Origin: Deltaproteobacteria bacterium
GTDB taxonomy: Bacteria; Desulfobacterota; UBA8473
Reading direction: 5' to 3'
Assembly (NCBI GenBank): GCA_030623035.1
Contig: JAUXFK010000003.1
Span: 1-35,910 of the forward strand
Length of the DNA: 35,910 nucleotides
The notes under the pieces were generated by a model. That model was not told the DNA's origin. It saw only the letters and a list, made by a program, of their open reading frames with translations, and searched no databases. Both the position numbers and the translations under genes were made by a program. Shown piece after piece: positions 14,002-22,423 of this stretch (its first letter is position 1; every line of letters starts with the position of its first letter).

Positions 14002-14014
14002 AAAGGAGGTGATT
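14002..14014 (+). promoter_or_regulatory. Very strong Shine-Dalgarno sequence
   Basis: aaaggaggtgatt is an extended match to the canonical anti-SD complement; upstream of the GTG at 14020. Confidence 0.8.
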
Positions 14015-14019
14015 GATAG

Positions 14020-15051
14020 GTGGGAACTACACTTTTGCGAGTTTTCCTGGTTTTATTCTGTTCCATTTGTGGTTATTATATTGTTTATGAATTTTTTGGC
14101 TCTTTATCCATGGCAATATTGGGAGCATTCGCAGGCCTGTTTATTTCTTCAACTGTAATTATTTTAGAGAAGAGCATTGTGAAATATCCGATGAGATCCA
14201 TAGTTGGGGGATGTATAGGGCTGATCATTGGTCTTATTATTGCAAATTTGTTTTCTTATGCATTTTTATTCGGATTACTCGGGGGACAGGTTCCCGGTCT
14301 TATAGTCCATATATTAACAAACTCCATTGTAGGTTATATCGGCCTGAGGGTGGGGAGCAAGAAAGGGGAGGAGCTCCAACTAGTTGATTTAACGACGTTT
14401 TATAAAAGGCATCCCGCTGCAGAGAGTATAAAAATCTTAGATACCAATGTTATTATAGATGGCAGAATAGCAGACATCTGTGAGACTGGATTCATTGAAG
14501 GGACATTTATCGTTCCCCATTTTATTCTCCATGAATTACAACTTATTGCCGATTCTTCTGATCCTATTAAGCGAACCAGAGGGAGGAGCGGCTTAGACAT
14601 ATTGGAAAGCATGCAAAAACAGGTTGATTTAGATGTGAGAATTATAGAGCAGGATTTTCCTAAGATAAAGGAGGTGGATGACAAGCTGGTAGCACTGGCT
14701 AAGGAAATGAAGGCAAAGGTCATTACAAATGATTTCAACCTCAACAAGGTAGCGCAGCTTCAAGGAGTATCCGTATTAAATATAAATCAATTGGCAAATG
14801 CCCTCAAGCCGGTCGTGCTTCCTGGAGAGGTTATGAATGTTCGGATACTGAAAGAAGGGAAGGAGTCGGGACAGGGGGTGGCATACCTCGATGACGGCAC
14901 AATGGTTGTGGTCGATAATGCGAAAAGATATGTAGGGAAAAAGGTCGAAGTATCTGTGACCAGTGTTCTACAAACTACTGCTGGAAGAATGATTTTTTCT
15001 GTCTTAAGAGAAGAAGCCTCCGATGGGATTGTACAGAATCTCGGTTATTAA
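14020..15051 (+). CDS. PIN-TRAM domain integral membrane protein, YacL-like
   Basis: N-terminal TM helices, PIN segment KILDTNVIIDGRIADICETGFIEGTFIVPHFILHELQ...KVITNDFNLNKVAQLQGVSVLNINQLA, C-terminal TRAM-like GQGVAYLDDGTMVVVDNA; GTG start preceded by aaaggaggtgatt. Confidence 0.93.
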   Translation: MGTTLLRVFLVLFCSICGYYIVYEFFGSLSMAILGAFAGLFISSTVIILEKSIVKYPMRSIVGGCIGLIIGLIIANLFSYAFLFGLLGGQVPGLIVHILTNSIVGYIGLRVGSKKGEELQLVDLTTFYKRHPAAESIKILDTNVIIDGRIADICETGFIEGTFIVPHFILHELQLIADSSDPIKRTRGRSGLDILESMQKQVDLDVRIIEQDFPKIKEVDDKLVALAKEMKAKVITNDFNLNKVAQLQGVSVLNINQLANALKPVVLPGEVMNVRILKEGKESGQGVAYLDDGTMVVVDNAKRYVGKKVEVSVTSVLQTTAGRMIFSVLREEASDGIVQNLGY

Positions 15052-15100
15052 ATGTTTGCAAAAGAGACAGGGTTTTAAAAGGTTCCAAAATGAGGAGTCG

Positions 15101-15784
15101 ATGAGGGTTGTTGTCCTGGTCCCCGCTGCAGGAATGGGAAAGAGAATGAGGCGCTGCATCAGTAAGCCATTTCTTCATATAGGGGGTAAAGCGATATTAG
15201 CCAGGACCCTTTTACAGTTTGAAGACTCAGACAGTGTTAACGAGGTTTATGTTATTATCTCTAAAATGGAGGAGCGTCGCTGTAAAGAAGAGATCATAGA
15301 AAAATACAATCTGAAAAAGGTGACTAAAATCGTTATCGGTGGTAATGAAAGGCAGGTTTCTGTTAAAAACGGTCTCGATGCAATTGAACAGGGCTGTGAT
15401 GTGGTGATGATACATGATGGCAACCGTCCATTTATTACCTCCCAGCTTATAGATGAATCGATATCAAAAACCATAGGGTACGGTGCAACTGTAGTCTCAA
15501 TTCCAGTAAAGGACACGGTTAAGGCCGTCTCTTCTGATGGGGAGATTATAGACACATTGGATCGAAAGAAACTCTGGCTTGCCCAGACCCCTCAGACTTT
15601 TCAATATGATATTATAAAAAAGGCATACGAAAATGCCTTTTTAAATAATCTGTCTTCTTATGATGATTCCTCTTTAGTGGAGCTTTTAGGGATAAAGGTT
15701 AGAACCATAATGGGTTCTTATAAGAACATTAAGATTACAACACCCGAGGATCTGATTATAGCTGAGGCCTTTCTGAAGGATTGA
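15101..15784 (+). CDS. ispD: 2-C-methyl-D-erythritol 4-phosphate cytidylyltransferase
   Basis: VVVLVPAAGMGKRMR, VMIHDGNRPFI, LAQTPQTFQYDII, KITTPEDLIIAEAFL. ATG at 15101 with upstream gaggag is preferred over the ORF start at 15023, which overlaps the upstream CDS. Confidence 0.95.
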   Translation: MRVVVLVPAAGMGKRMRRCISKPFLHIGGKAILARTLLQFEDSDSVNEVYVIISKMEERRCKEEIIEKYNLKKVTKIVIGGNERQVSVKNGLDAIEQGCDVVMIHDGNRPFITSQLIDESISKTIGYGATVVSIPVKDTVKAVSSDGEIIDTLDRKKLWLAQTPQTFQYDIIKKAYENAFLNNLSSYDDSSLVELLGIKVRTIMGSYKNIKITTPEDLIIAEAFLKD

Positions 15785-15798
15785 GAAGTCAATCCCTT

Positions 15799-16228
15799 AG
15801 TGCTCTAACTCGTAAATTCGGTGTCGTATTTTAGGTCAGAGTTCCGATCGTTGACCCGTCGGATTCGGGGGACCCTAAAGTGTAAAGTGCCTAAAGTGAG
15901 CTAAAGTGCCTAAAGTTAAAATATTCTAAGTGACTATTGAGTTAACTCCGAATAAAAGAAATTTCATGTTAATTATTAAAGGGATAGCATTATTAGAAAT
16001 TTATTGGACGCTCTCGTCTCTTATTTTTTAGAATCGAGACGTTACCCATAATGTTTTCGGAGCGAATTCAATAACCATTATATTATATTTTGATTTCATT
16101 CTTAAAATCCGCTCTGATTCTTGTCCTGTTTGCTTTATGGCTGTTTGCTCTAATCGAAGTTCCGTAATACATGACTAATGCTCTGAAAGCGTATCCCTTA
16201 ACTTTAGTTCACTTTAGGCACTTTAAAC
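15799..16228. repeat. Family B element copy 1: left outer arm + taaagtgcc-type arms + core, interrupted by a nested family A-ended insert
   Basis: Outer arm agtgctctaactcgtaaattcggtgtcgtattttaggtcagagttccgatcgttgacccgtcggattcgggg...ccctaaag recurs inverted at 18681-18761; core attttgatttcattcttaaaatccgctctgattcttg...aatgctctgaaagcgtat recurs in the same orientation in copy 2. Confidence 0.9.
15929..16086. mobile_element. Nested MITE-like insert inside family B copy 1
   Basis: TIRs gactattgagttaactccg / cggagcgaattcaataaccatta. Copy B2 carries the uninterrupted sequence atattctattttgattt at the equivalent position, so this block is absent there. Confidence 0.82.
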
Positions 16229-16250
16229 TTTTAGGTATTAAGGCCGGTTT

Positions 16251-16730
16251 ATGAGAATAGGTTTTGGTTATGATGTCCATCAGTTGGTTGAAGGCAGGAA
16301 GCTTATATTAGGCGGAGTTGATATACCCTTTCATTTGGGGTTGCTGGGGCATTCTGATGGTGATGTTCTTCTTCATGCAATCTGTGATGCTATACTGGGG
16401 GCTATTGGAGCGGGGGATTTGGGGAAACATTTCCCTGAAAGCGATCTCAAGTTAAAAGGTATATGCAGCATGGAATTGCTCGGGGTGGTAAGAATCTTAA
16501 AAAAAGATAGAGGGTTCAGGATCAATAATATTGATTCTACAATCGTCGCCCAAAATCCTAAATTGGCGGATTATATTGACAGGATGGTTGAAAACATTGC
16601 CGGTGTTTTGGGTATGAATACCGGTAAAGTGAATGTGAAAGCCACAACTACAGAAGGGTTGGGGTTTGCTGGTAAGGGGGAGGGGATTGCTGCTTATGCA
16701 GTGGTTTTAGTAAGATCGATTGAAGATTAA
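16251..16730 (+). CDS. ispF: 2-C-methyl-D-erythritol 2,4-cyclodiphosphate synthase
   Basis: MRIGFGYDVHQLVEGRKLILGGVDIPF, GHSDGDVLLHAICDAILGA, GDLGKHFPESD, VNVKATTTEGLGFAGKGEGIAAYAVVL. Confidence 0.98.
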   Translation: MRIGFGYDVHQLVEGRKLILGGVDIPFHLGLLGHSDGDVLLHAICDAILGAIGAGDLGKHFPESDLKLKGICSMELLGVVRILKKDRGFRINNIDSTIVAQNPKLADYIDRMVENIAGVLGMNTGKVNVKATTTEGLGFAGKGEGIAAYAVVLVRSIED

Positions 16731-16772
16731 AAGGCCCCTCTTCGAAGTCTTTTGTTGTAATATCGTATTATT

Positions 16773-16843
16773 TTAGCCTTATGAAACAGAAAGCACTGGC
16801 CAAGCTTCAACTGCAATCAAATTTTAAAAAGCTAAACTGTTAC
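16773..16843 (-). repeat. Short (71 bp) derivative of the family A copy 2 termini
   Basis: Reverse complement gtaacagtttagctttttaaaatttgattgcagttgaagcttggccagtgctttctgtttcataaggctaa joins the left end (4714...) directly to the right end (...4980) of copy 2 without the central hairpin. Confidence 0.85.
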
Positions 16844-16876
16844 AAATTAATAAAGGGCATATAGTAGGTAACCGAT

Positions 16877-17581
16877 TTGCTTAGATCCATATACTTCTGG
16901 ATTGTTATTACCGTTATTACCATATTATACCTGCCTGTGGTAGCCTTGAGTCTCCCCTTCAACAAAAGGGGAAGGGTGACACGGTTTCATGTTAATACCT
17001 GGGGCGGGTTGTGTCTCTTTGCCAGTGGTGTGAAGCTTCGAGTAACCGGCATGGAGAACATTATTCAGGATAAACCTCAGATATTAATGTCAAACCACCA
17101 GAGTATGCATGATATTTTTGCATTATGTGCATTGCCGCTTTCCTATAAGTGGTTGGCAAAGAAGGAACTTTTTAAGGTTCCCATTTTCGGTTGCCTGTTG
17201 TACATGATAGGCTGTGTCAGTGTTGACAGGTTTAATCCCCAAAAGGCAAAAAAGGGCATGGATGCTGCTCAGGCTAAAATTCAAAGTGGGGCATCAATAA
17301 TGATCTTTCCCGAGGGAACGAGAAGTTATGATGGTAGACTGCAGCCTTTTAAAAAAGGTGGATTCCTGCTGGCCTTGAAGAAGAAAATCCCCATAGTCCC
17401 GATTACAATCAAAGGCAGCAATGAGATCATGAAGAAGGGGACTATGAAGGTTCATCCAGGAGATATAGATATTATAATTGATGAGCCGATAGAAACCAAA
17501 GATTTACGAGTTAGAGACAGGAGAGACCTTGTTCAAAAGGTTTATGATATAATCAGTAGAAATCTAGGTGAAGATGTCTGA
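16877..17581 (+). CDS. plsC: 1-acyl-sn-glycerol-3-phosphate acyltransferase
   Basis: NHQSMHDIF (HX4D-type), FPEGTRSYDG and VPITIKGS acyltransferase motifs; TTG start. Confidence 0.93.
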   Translation: MLRSIYFWIVITVITILYLPVVALSLPFNKRGRVTRFHVNTWGGLCLFASGVKLRVTGMENIIQDKPQILMSNHQSMHDIFALCALPLSYKWLAKKELFKVPIFGCLLYMIGCVSVDRFNPQKAKKGMDAAQAKIQSGASIMIFPEGTRSYDGRLQPFKKGGFLLALKKKIPIVPITIKGSNEIMKKGTMKVHPGDIDIIIDEPIETKDLRVRDRRDLVQKVYDIISRNLGEDV

Positions 17582-17634
17582 ATATTAAATCCCCTTAAAA
17601 GCGATGCTTGATATGGTTTTAAAAGGATGCTTTA

Positions 17635-18465
17635 ATGACGGTTCCCCATGCGATTATCTTAGGAATTCTTCAGGGGCTGACGGAATTTTTGCCTGTAAGT
17701 AGCTCAGGACATTTGGTTATTGCGCAGCATTATTTAACGGGATTTAATCAGCCGGGGATCCTATTCGATGTTATGTTTCATATGGGGACGCTATTCGCAG
17801 TTCTGATATACTACAAAAAGGATATCTTCCTTATTTTAAAGTCAATCTTCGATGGGTTTCATGTCCGGCGAGGGTATAAAGATAAAGACTGTGATATATA
17901 TAGATCACAGCGAAGATTTGCGTTATTGATTGTTGTGGGGACTCTTCCCACAATTGCAGTCGGGTTTTTATTTAGGGATCATGTTGGGATTTTATTCGAT
18001 TCTGTTAAGTTCACTGCGTCCATGTTAATTGTAACAGGCATACTTCTGGCTTTTGCGGATCGTATCAAGGTAAAAAAGCGAGATGTAAAAGCCTTAACCC
18101 TTAAGGATTCTCTTCTCATTGGCTTCGTTCAGGGGCTCTCGATTACACCCGGTATTTCTCGGTCAGGTTCTACAATCGCTACAGGCCTGTTCAGAGGGAT
18201 TGATGGTGAAGAAGCTGCAAGATTTTCTTTTTTGCTTTCAATCCCAGCCATTCTGGGAGCAACAGCACTGGAAATTCCGGAAATCTTACACATTAAGGCT
18301 GGTGATATCCTGGCCTGTACAATTGGTACTTTTACTGCTATGATAACAGGTATCCTGGCCATACGGTTTTTTATCAGGATATTAAAGCAGCAAAAGTTAA
18401 GATACTTTGCTTATTATTGTTGGGGTCTTGGATCAATGGTTATACTGCTTAATTTTTTATCATAG
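17635..18465 (+). CDS. uppP: Undecaprenyl-diphosphatase
   Basis: GILQGLTEFLPVSSSGHLVIAQ and GFVQGLSITPGISRSGSTIATGL motifs; multi-TM protein. Confidence 0.97.
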   Translation: MTVPHAIILGILQGLTEFLPVSSSGHLVIAQHYLTGFNQPGILFDVMFHMGTLFAVLIYYKKDIFLILKSIFDGFHVRRGYKDKDCDIYRSQRRFALLIVVGTLPTIAVGFLFRDHVGILFDSVKFTASMLIVTGILLAFADRIKVKKRDVKALTLKDSLLIGFVQGLSITPGISRSGSTIATGLFRGIDGEEAARFSFLLSIPAILGATALEIPEILHIKAGDILACTIGTFTAMITGILAIRFFIRILKQQKLRYFAYYCWGLGSMVILLNFLS

Positions 18466-18498
18466 TACACGCATTCTTAAATATGATTACGTATTAAG

Positions 18499-18761
18499 TT
18501 TAAAGTGCCTAAAATGAGCTAAAGTGCCTAAAGTTAAAATATTCTATTTTGATTTCATTCTTAAAATCCGCTCTGATTCTTGCCATGTTTGCTTTATGGT
18601 AGTTTGCTCTAATGGAAGTTCCGTAATACATGACTAATGCTCTGAAAGCGTATTCCTTAACTTTAGTTCACTTTAGGCACTTTAGGGTTCCCCGAATCCG
18701 ACGGGTCAACGATCGGAACTCTGACCTAAAATACGACACCGAATTTACGAGCTAGAGCACT
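18499..18761. repeat. Family B element copy 2 (uninterrupted core, outer arm on the right)
   Basis: gtttaaagtgcctaaaatgagctaaagtgcctaaagttaaaatattctattttgatttcattc...aactttagttcactttaggcactttagggttccccgaatccgacgggtcaacgatcggaactctgacctaaaatacgacaccgaatttacgagctagagcact. Confidence 0.9.
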
Positions 18762-18818
18762 TAACCGGCAGTAAGGTTTCGGATAAAAGGATAAAGTGGC
18801 CGGAATAAAAGAGATAGG

Positions 18819-21092
18819 ATGGATTTAAAAAAGAATAGAGATATAAGACCTGGCAATAAGTACAAAGCGGGTAAAATGGCATCTTTTTCATTAAAAAACA
18901 GGATCGTTAGAGAGATTGTTGGATTGGTAATCTTTGGTCTGGCTGTTTTTATAACTTCCAGCCTGATCTCTTATGACCCTAAAGATCCATCCTTTAACAG
19001 CTATGTCTCTAATGTAGAAAAAGTCAATAACCTGTGGGGTATTACCGGGGCTTATCTGTCTGATGGTATCTTACAGGTTTTTGGTCTGGCTTCCTATCTT
19101 TTCTCGATCATTCTCTTTGTTGTATCTTTGCGATTATTCTTTATAAAAGAGTTCAGGTTTAATTATTACAAGTTAATCGCCTATGTCCTGTTGATTTTAG
19201 CAACAACCGGGATATTGAGCTTGAGGTTTAATAATCTAAGGATTTTTGATCAGCCGGTTATATCAGGTGGAGTTCTGGGCGGGGTATTGGTCAGTGAACT
19301 GGAGAGATACTTTAATCGAATGGGTGCATATACGCTCCTTGTGTTGGTCTTTGTTTCCTCCTTAATGGTCAGTGTGAATATATCATTATTGTGGGTTGGA
19401 AAGAAAACCAAGAACTTGTTTTTAACCGCATTGGGAGGGCTCAAAGTTTTTTATGTCAAATACAAAGAGAAGTTTAAACGTCCGAAAGAAAAACTTTCTA
19501 AAAAGAAGAAAAATAAGAGGACTTATAAGTCTAAGTCACCTGCTATCATAGATTCTTCGCAAAAGAGTCAGAGAGTTAAAGAAGATGTAGAATTGAAACA
19601 GGAAGAGTTTGATATCCCAAGGCCAAAAGGTACTTATCAATTTCCCCCCTTGTCGCTTTTGGACACTCAGGAGCAGAAGAGAACCAGAATAGATCGAGAG
19701 AGTCTGGTAATGAACTCAAAGATTCTTGAGAAGAAACTCCTTGATTTTGGAGTAGAGGGCAAGGTTACGGAGGTAAGGCCGGGGCCGGTCATAACCATGT
19801 ATGAATTTGAACCTGCACCAGGGGTTAAGATCAATCGAATCGTTAACCTTTCAGATGATCTGGCATTGGCACTCAGGGCGATTAGTATCCGGATTGTGGC
19901 TCCTATACCTGGTAAGTCTGTTGTAGGCATAGAAATACCAAATTCTGTCAGAGAGACAGTCTTTTTTAAGGATATAGTAGATAAAGATGTTTTCTACAAA
20001 GCCGGCTCTAACTTGACTGTAATTTTAGGGAAGGATATCTTTGGAAACCCGGTAGTCACTGACCTTGTAAAGATGCCACACCTGTTGATAGCCGGAGCAA
20101 CAGGAACTGGGAAGAGTATTTCAGTAAACTCTATGATTTGCAGTCTCCTGTTTAAGGCTGACCCGGATGAAGTGAAGATGATAATGATAGACCCAAAGAG
20201 ACTGGAACTATCCGTTTACGGAGGAATCCCCCATCTTTTATGCGAGGTGGTTACTGAGGCGAAACAAGCTGCAACAGTATTGAAATGGCTGGTTGAAGAG
20301 ATGGAGCGCAGGTATCGCCTGCTTGCAGAAAAAGGGGTGAGGAACATAGAGCGTTATAATCAGAAACTTGACAGTGAGTCAATAGATCCGGCCCGGGTAA
20401 TCGTAGATTTAAAGAAGGATGCTTCATCTGATGATGGATTAGAATCCGGGGAGAAGTTACCTTATATCGCTGTAATAATTGATGAACTGGCAGATCTGAT
20501 GATGGTTTCGTCAAAGGAAGTTGAAGAGTCAATTGCAAGATTAGCGCAGATGGCAAGAGCTGCTGGTATTCATCTGGTAGTCGCTACCCAACGTCCTTCC
20601 GTAGATGTGTTGACCGGCATAATTAAGGTTAATTTCCCTGCAAGGATTTCCTTCCAGGTTTCGTCCAAGGTTGACTCACGTACGATATTGGATACAAACG
20701 GTGCAGAGCACTTATTGGGATCAGGTGATATGCTTTTTATGCTGCCGGGCACGGCAAAGATTCAACGGATTCATGGGGCATACCTTTCGGAAAAAGAGAT
20801 AAAGAGAGTGGTCGATTTTATAAAGGAGCAGGGGATGCCGGTTTACAACCAATCTATGCTGGAACCCAAGGAAGATGTTCATGCAAAAAACAGTCTTGAG
20901 TATGACGAAAAGTATGATGAAGCTCTGGAACTGGTAGCCAATACAAAACAGGCTTCGATCTCAATGGTTCAGAGGCATCTAAGAATAGGTTATAATAGAG
21001 CGGCCAGGATAATTGAGAAGATGGAAGAAGAGGGAGTAGTTGGACCGTCCGATGGTGTGAAACCAAGGAAGGTCTTGATAAACAGGCTTTGA
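18819..21092 (+). CDS. ftsK: DNA translocase FtsK/SpoIIIE
   Basis: N-terminal TM helices, LIAGATGTGKSISVNSMI Walker A, PHLLCEVVTEAKQAATVLKWLVEEMERRY, PYIAVIIDELADLMM, and a C-terminal winged-helix gamma-like domain. Confidence 0.97.
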   Translation: MDLKKNRDIRPGNKYKAGKMASFSLKNRIVREIVGLVIFGLAVFITSSLISYDPKDPSFNSYVSNVEKVNNLWGITGAYLSDGILQVFGLASYLFSIILFVVSLRLFFIKEFRFNYYKLIAYVLLILATTGILSLRFNNLRIFDQPVISGGVLGGVLVSELERYFNRMGAYTLLVLVFVSSLMVSVNISLLWVGKKTKNLFLTALGGLKVFYVKYKEKFKRPKEKLSKKKKNKRTYKSKSPAIIDSSQKSQRVKEDVELKQEEFDIPRPKGTYQFPPLSLLDTQEQKRTRIDRESLVMNSKILEKKLLDFGVEGKVTEVRPGPVITMYEFEPAPGVKINRIVNLSDDLALALRAISIRIVAPIPGKSVVGIEIPNSVRETVFFKDIVDKDVFYKAGSNLTVILGKDIFGNPVVTDLVKMPHLLIAGATGTGKSISVNSMICSLLFKADPDEVKMIMIDPKRLELSVYGGIPHLLCEVVTEAKQAATVLKWLVEEMERRYRLLAEKGVRNIERYNQKLDSESIDPARVIVDLKKDASSDDGLESGEKLPYIAVIIDELADLMMVSSKEVEESIARLAQMARAAGIHLVVATQRPSVDVLTGIIKVNFPARISFQVSSKVDSRTILDTNGAEHLLGSGDMLFMLPGTAKIQRIHGAYLSEKEIKRVVDFIKEQGMPVYNQSMLEPKEDVHAKNSLEYDEKYDEALELVANTKQASISMVQRHLRIGYNRAARIIEKMEEEGVVGPSDGVKPRKVLINRL

Positions 21093-21117
21093 ATTAAACA
21101 CACACCGGAGAAAAACA

Positions 21118-21804
21118 TTGAGAGTTTTTAGGATTATTTTGCTTTTTGGAGCGTTATTCGTTTTACCTGTTTTATTTCCAGAGTTGGCTTCAGGTATTGT
21201 GCTGGAAGAGATTATTGATAAAGTTCAGGGTGTTTATAAAGGGACAAAGGACTTTAAAGCAGAGTTTATTCAAGAATCTATCATCAAGTCGATAGATAAA
21301 ACCGAAGTCTCGAAGGGGAAGATATATTTTAAAAATCCAGGAAAACTCCGCTGGGATTATGATGTTCCTGACAGACAGGAGATTGTTACAGATGGGAAGA
21401 CCCTCTGGATGTATGTGCCTCAAGACAGACAGGTGATGATAAATAAACTCTCCGATGTATATCAATCCAACACCTCTACCTTCTTTCTGTTTGGAATGGG
21501 AGACCTAAAGAGAGATTTTTATATCCATTTGGTCAAACCTGATTCTAATGATGTAGAAAAAGGGTATATATTAAAACTCACCCCAAAAGAGTCACAGCCG
21601 AATATCAGCGAGTTGTTTCTTTTAATAGATAAGGCTACCTTCCAGGTTATAGAAACCTATTTTTACGATTTTTATGAAAATTTTATTCGAATCAAGTTTA
21701 AAAATGCCGTAATAAACAGAGGTTTATCAGATTCGTTATTTGTCTTTACCATCCCTAAAGGTGTAGAGGTTTTAGAGGCGCCCCAGATGTTCGAAGAGCA
21801 ATAA
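21118..21804 (+). CDS. lolA: Outer-membrane lipoprotein carrier protein LolA
   Basis: Signal peptide then TKDFKAEFIQESI...SKGKIYFKNPGKLRWDYDVPDRQEIVTDGKTLWMYVPQDRQVMI; TTG start. Confidence 0.9.
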   Translation: MRVFRIILLFGALFVLPVLFPELASGIVLEEIIDKVQGVYKGTKDFKAEFIQESIIKSIDKTEVSKGKIYFKNPGKLRWDYDVPDRQEIVTDGKTLWMYVPQDRQVMINKLSDVYQSNTSTFFLFGMGDLKRDFYIHLVKPDSNDVEKGYILKLTPKESQPNISELFLLIDKATFQVIETYFYDFYENFIRIKFKNAVINRGLSDSLFVFTIPKGVEVLEAPQMFEEQ

Positions 21805-22051
21805 AACCTTGATATATCTTCCCTTCCTGCCCTCTATAGGGGGCAGGGCCCTGTACTGCGGGGATCGCGAACCTGTCCCCACAGTTCCGAATCATTTACT
21901 GACCGCCGGAGGCATAGTCATAGACAGGGCGCGCAGCCCGGAAGAGAAAGCCTGGTCGATACTTAACCCTCCCCTTCAAATTGTCATTTTTTAATTGACA
22001 AAAACCAAATCTTTTGTATTGTTTCTTCGTTTAATCTGAATGAAAAACATC

Positions 22052-22203
22052 GTAACTGTTTAGCCGGATAGTGATTTGTATGGTCTTTGACGAGCATTTT
22101 TGAGTTATTTTGTTAAAGATTCAAATGCCTTCCTTGACCTTGAACAAAATTGCTCATTTCTGGATAGACACTCGTTAGCCCTTTAAAATGGCTAAACAAT
22201 TAC
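22052..22203. repeat. About 152-bp TIR element (gtaactgtttagcc / ggctaaacaattac) containing a family C terminus
   Basis: Terminal 14-mers are inverted with one mismatch; the internal ccttccttgaccttgaacaaaattgctcatttctggatagacact is the reverse complement of the 25801 element end. Confidence 0.75.
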
Positions 22204-22244
22204 AAAACATCAGGAAAAAGGAGTGGTTGTGTTTGAATCAGCAA

Positions 22245-22281
22245 AAGAGATATTGCTCAAGAAATATCTCTTGATTTTTTT
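22245..22281 (+). terminator. Rho-independent terminator-like hairpin
   Basis: Perfect 10-bp stem aagagatatt / aatatctctt with an 8-nt loop followed by gatttttttg. Confidence 0.7.
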
Positions 22282-22378
22282 GATAGATTTATTATAATTG
22301 AGAAAAGATTGTTGATTATGACGTTTTTTTAAAGAAATAAAACACAATGAGGTGTAATCTTTTTTGGGGAATAGGAGG

Positions 22379-22402
22379 CAGGGCTTCTTGCCCTGTTTTT
22401 TT
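22379..22402 (+). terminator. Rho-independent terminator-like hairpin just upstream of rfaE1
   Basis: cagggc-ttctt-gccctg followed by ttttttt; ends 21 nt before the rfaE1 start. Confidence 0.72.
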
Positions 22403-22423
22403 ATGGATTTAGGGCAGATGTAG

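Noticed and set aside
15875-15920. Repeated taaagtgcc words as a possible CRISPR array
   Set aside because: Words are too short, spacing is irregular, there are no unique spacers and no cas genes; they are element-terminal repeats.
21809-21994. 61-aa ORF after lolA
   Set aside because: GC-rich spacer with a cctgccc/gggcagg hairpin; the peptide has no recognisable features and no clear SD.
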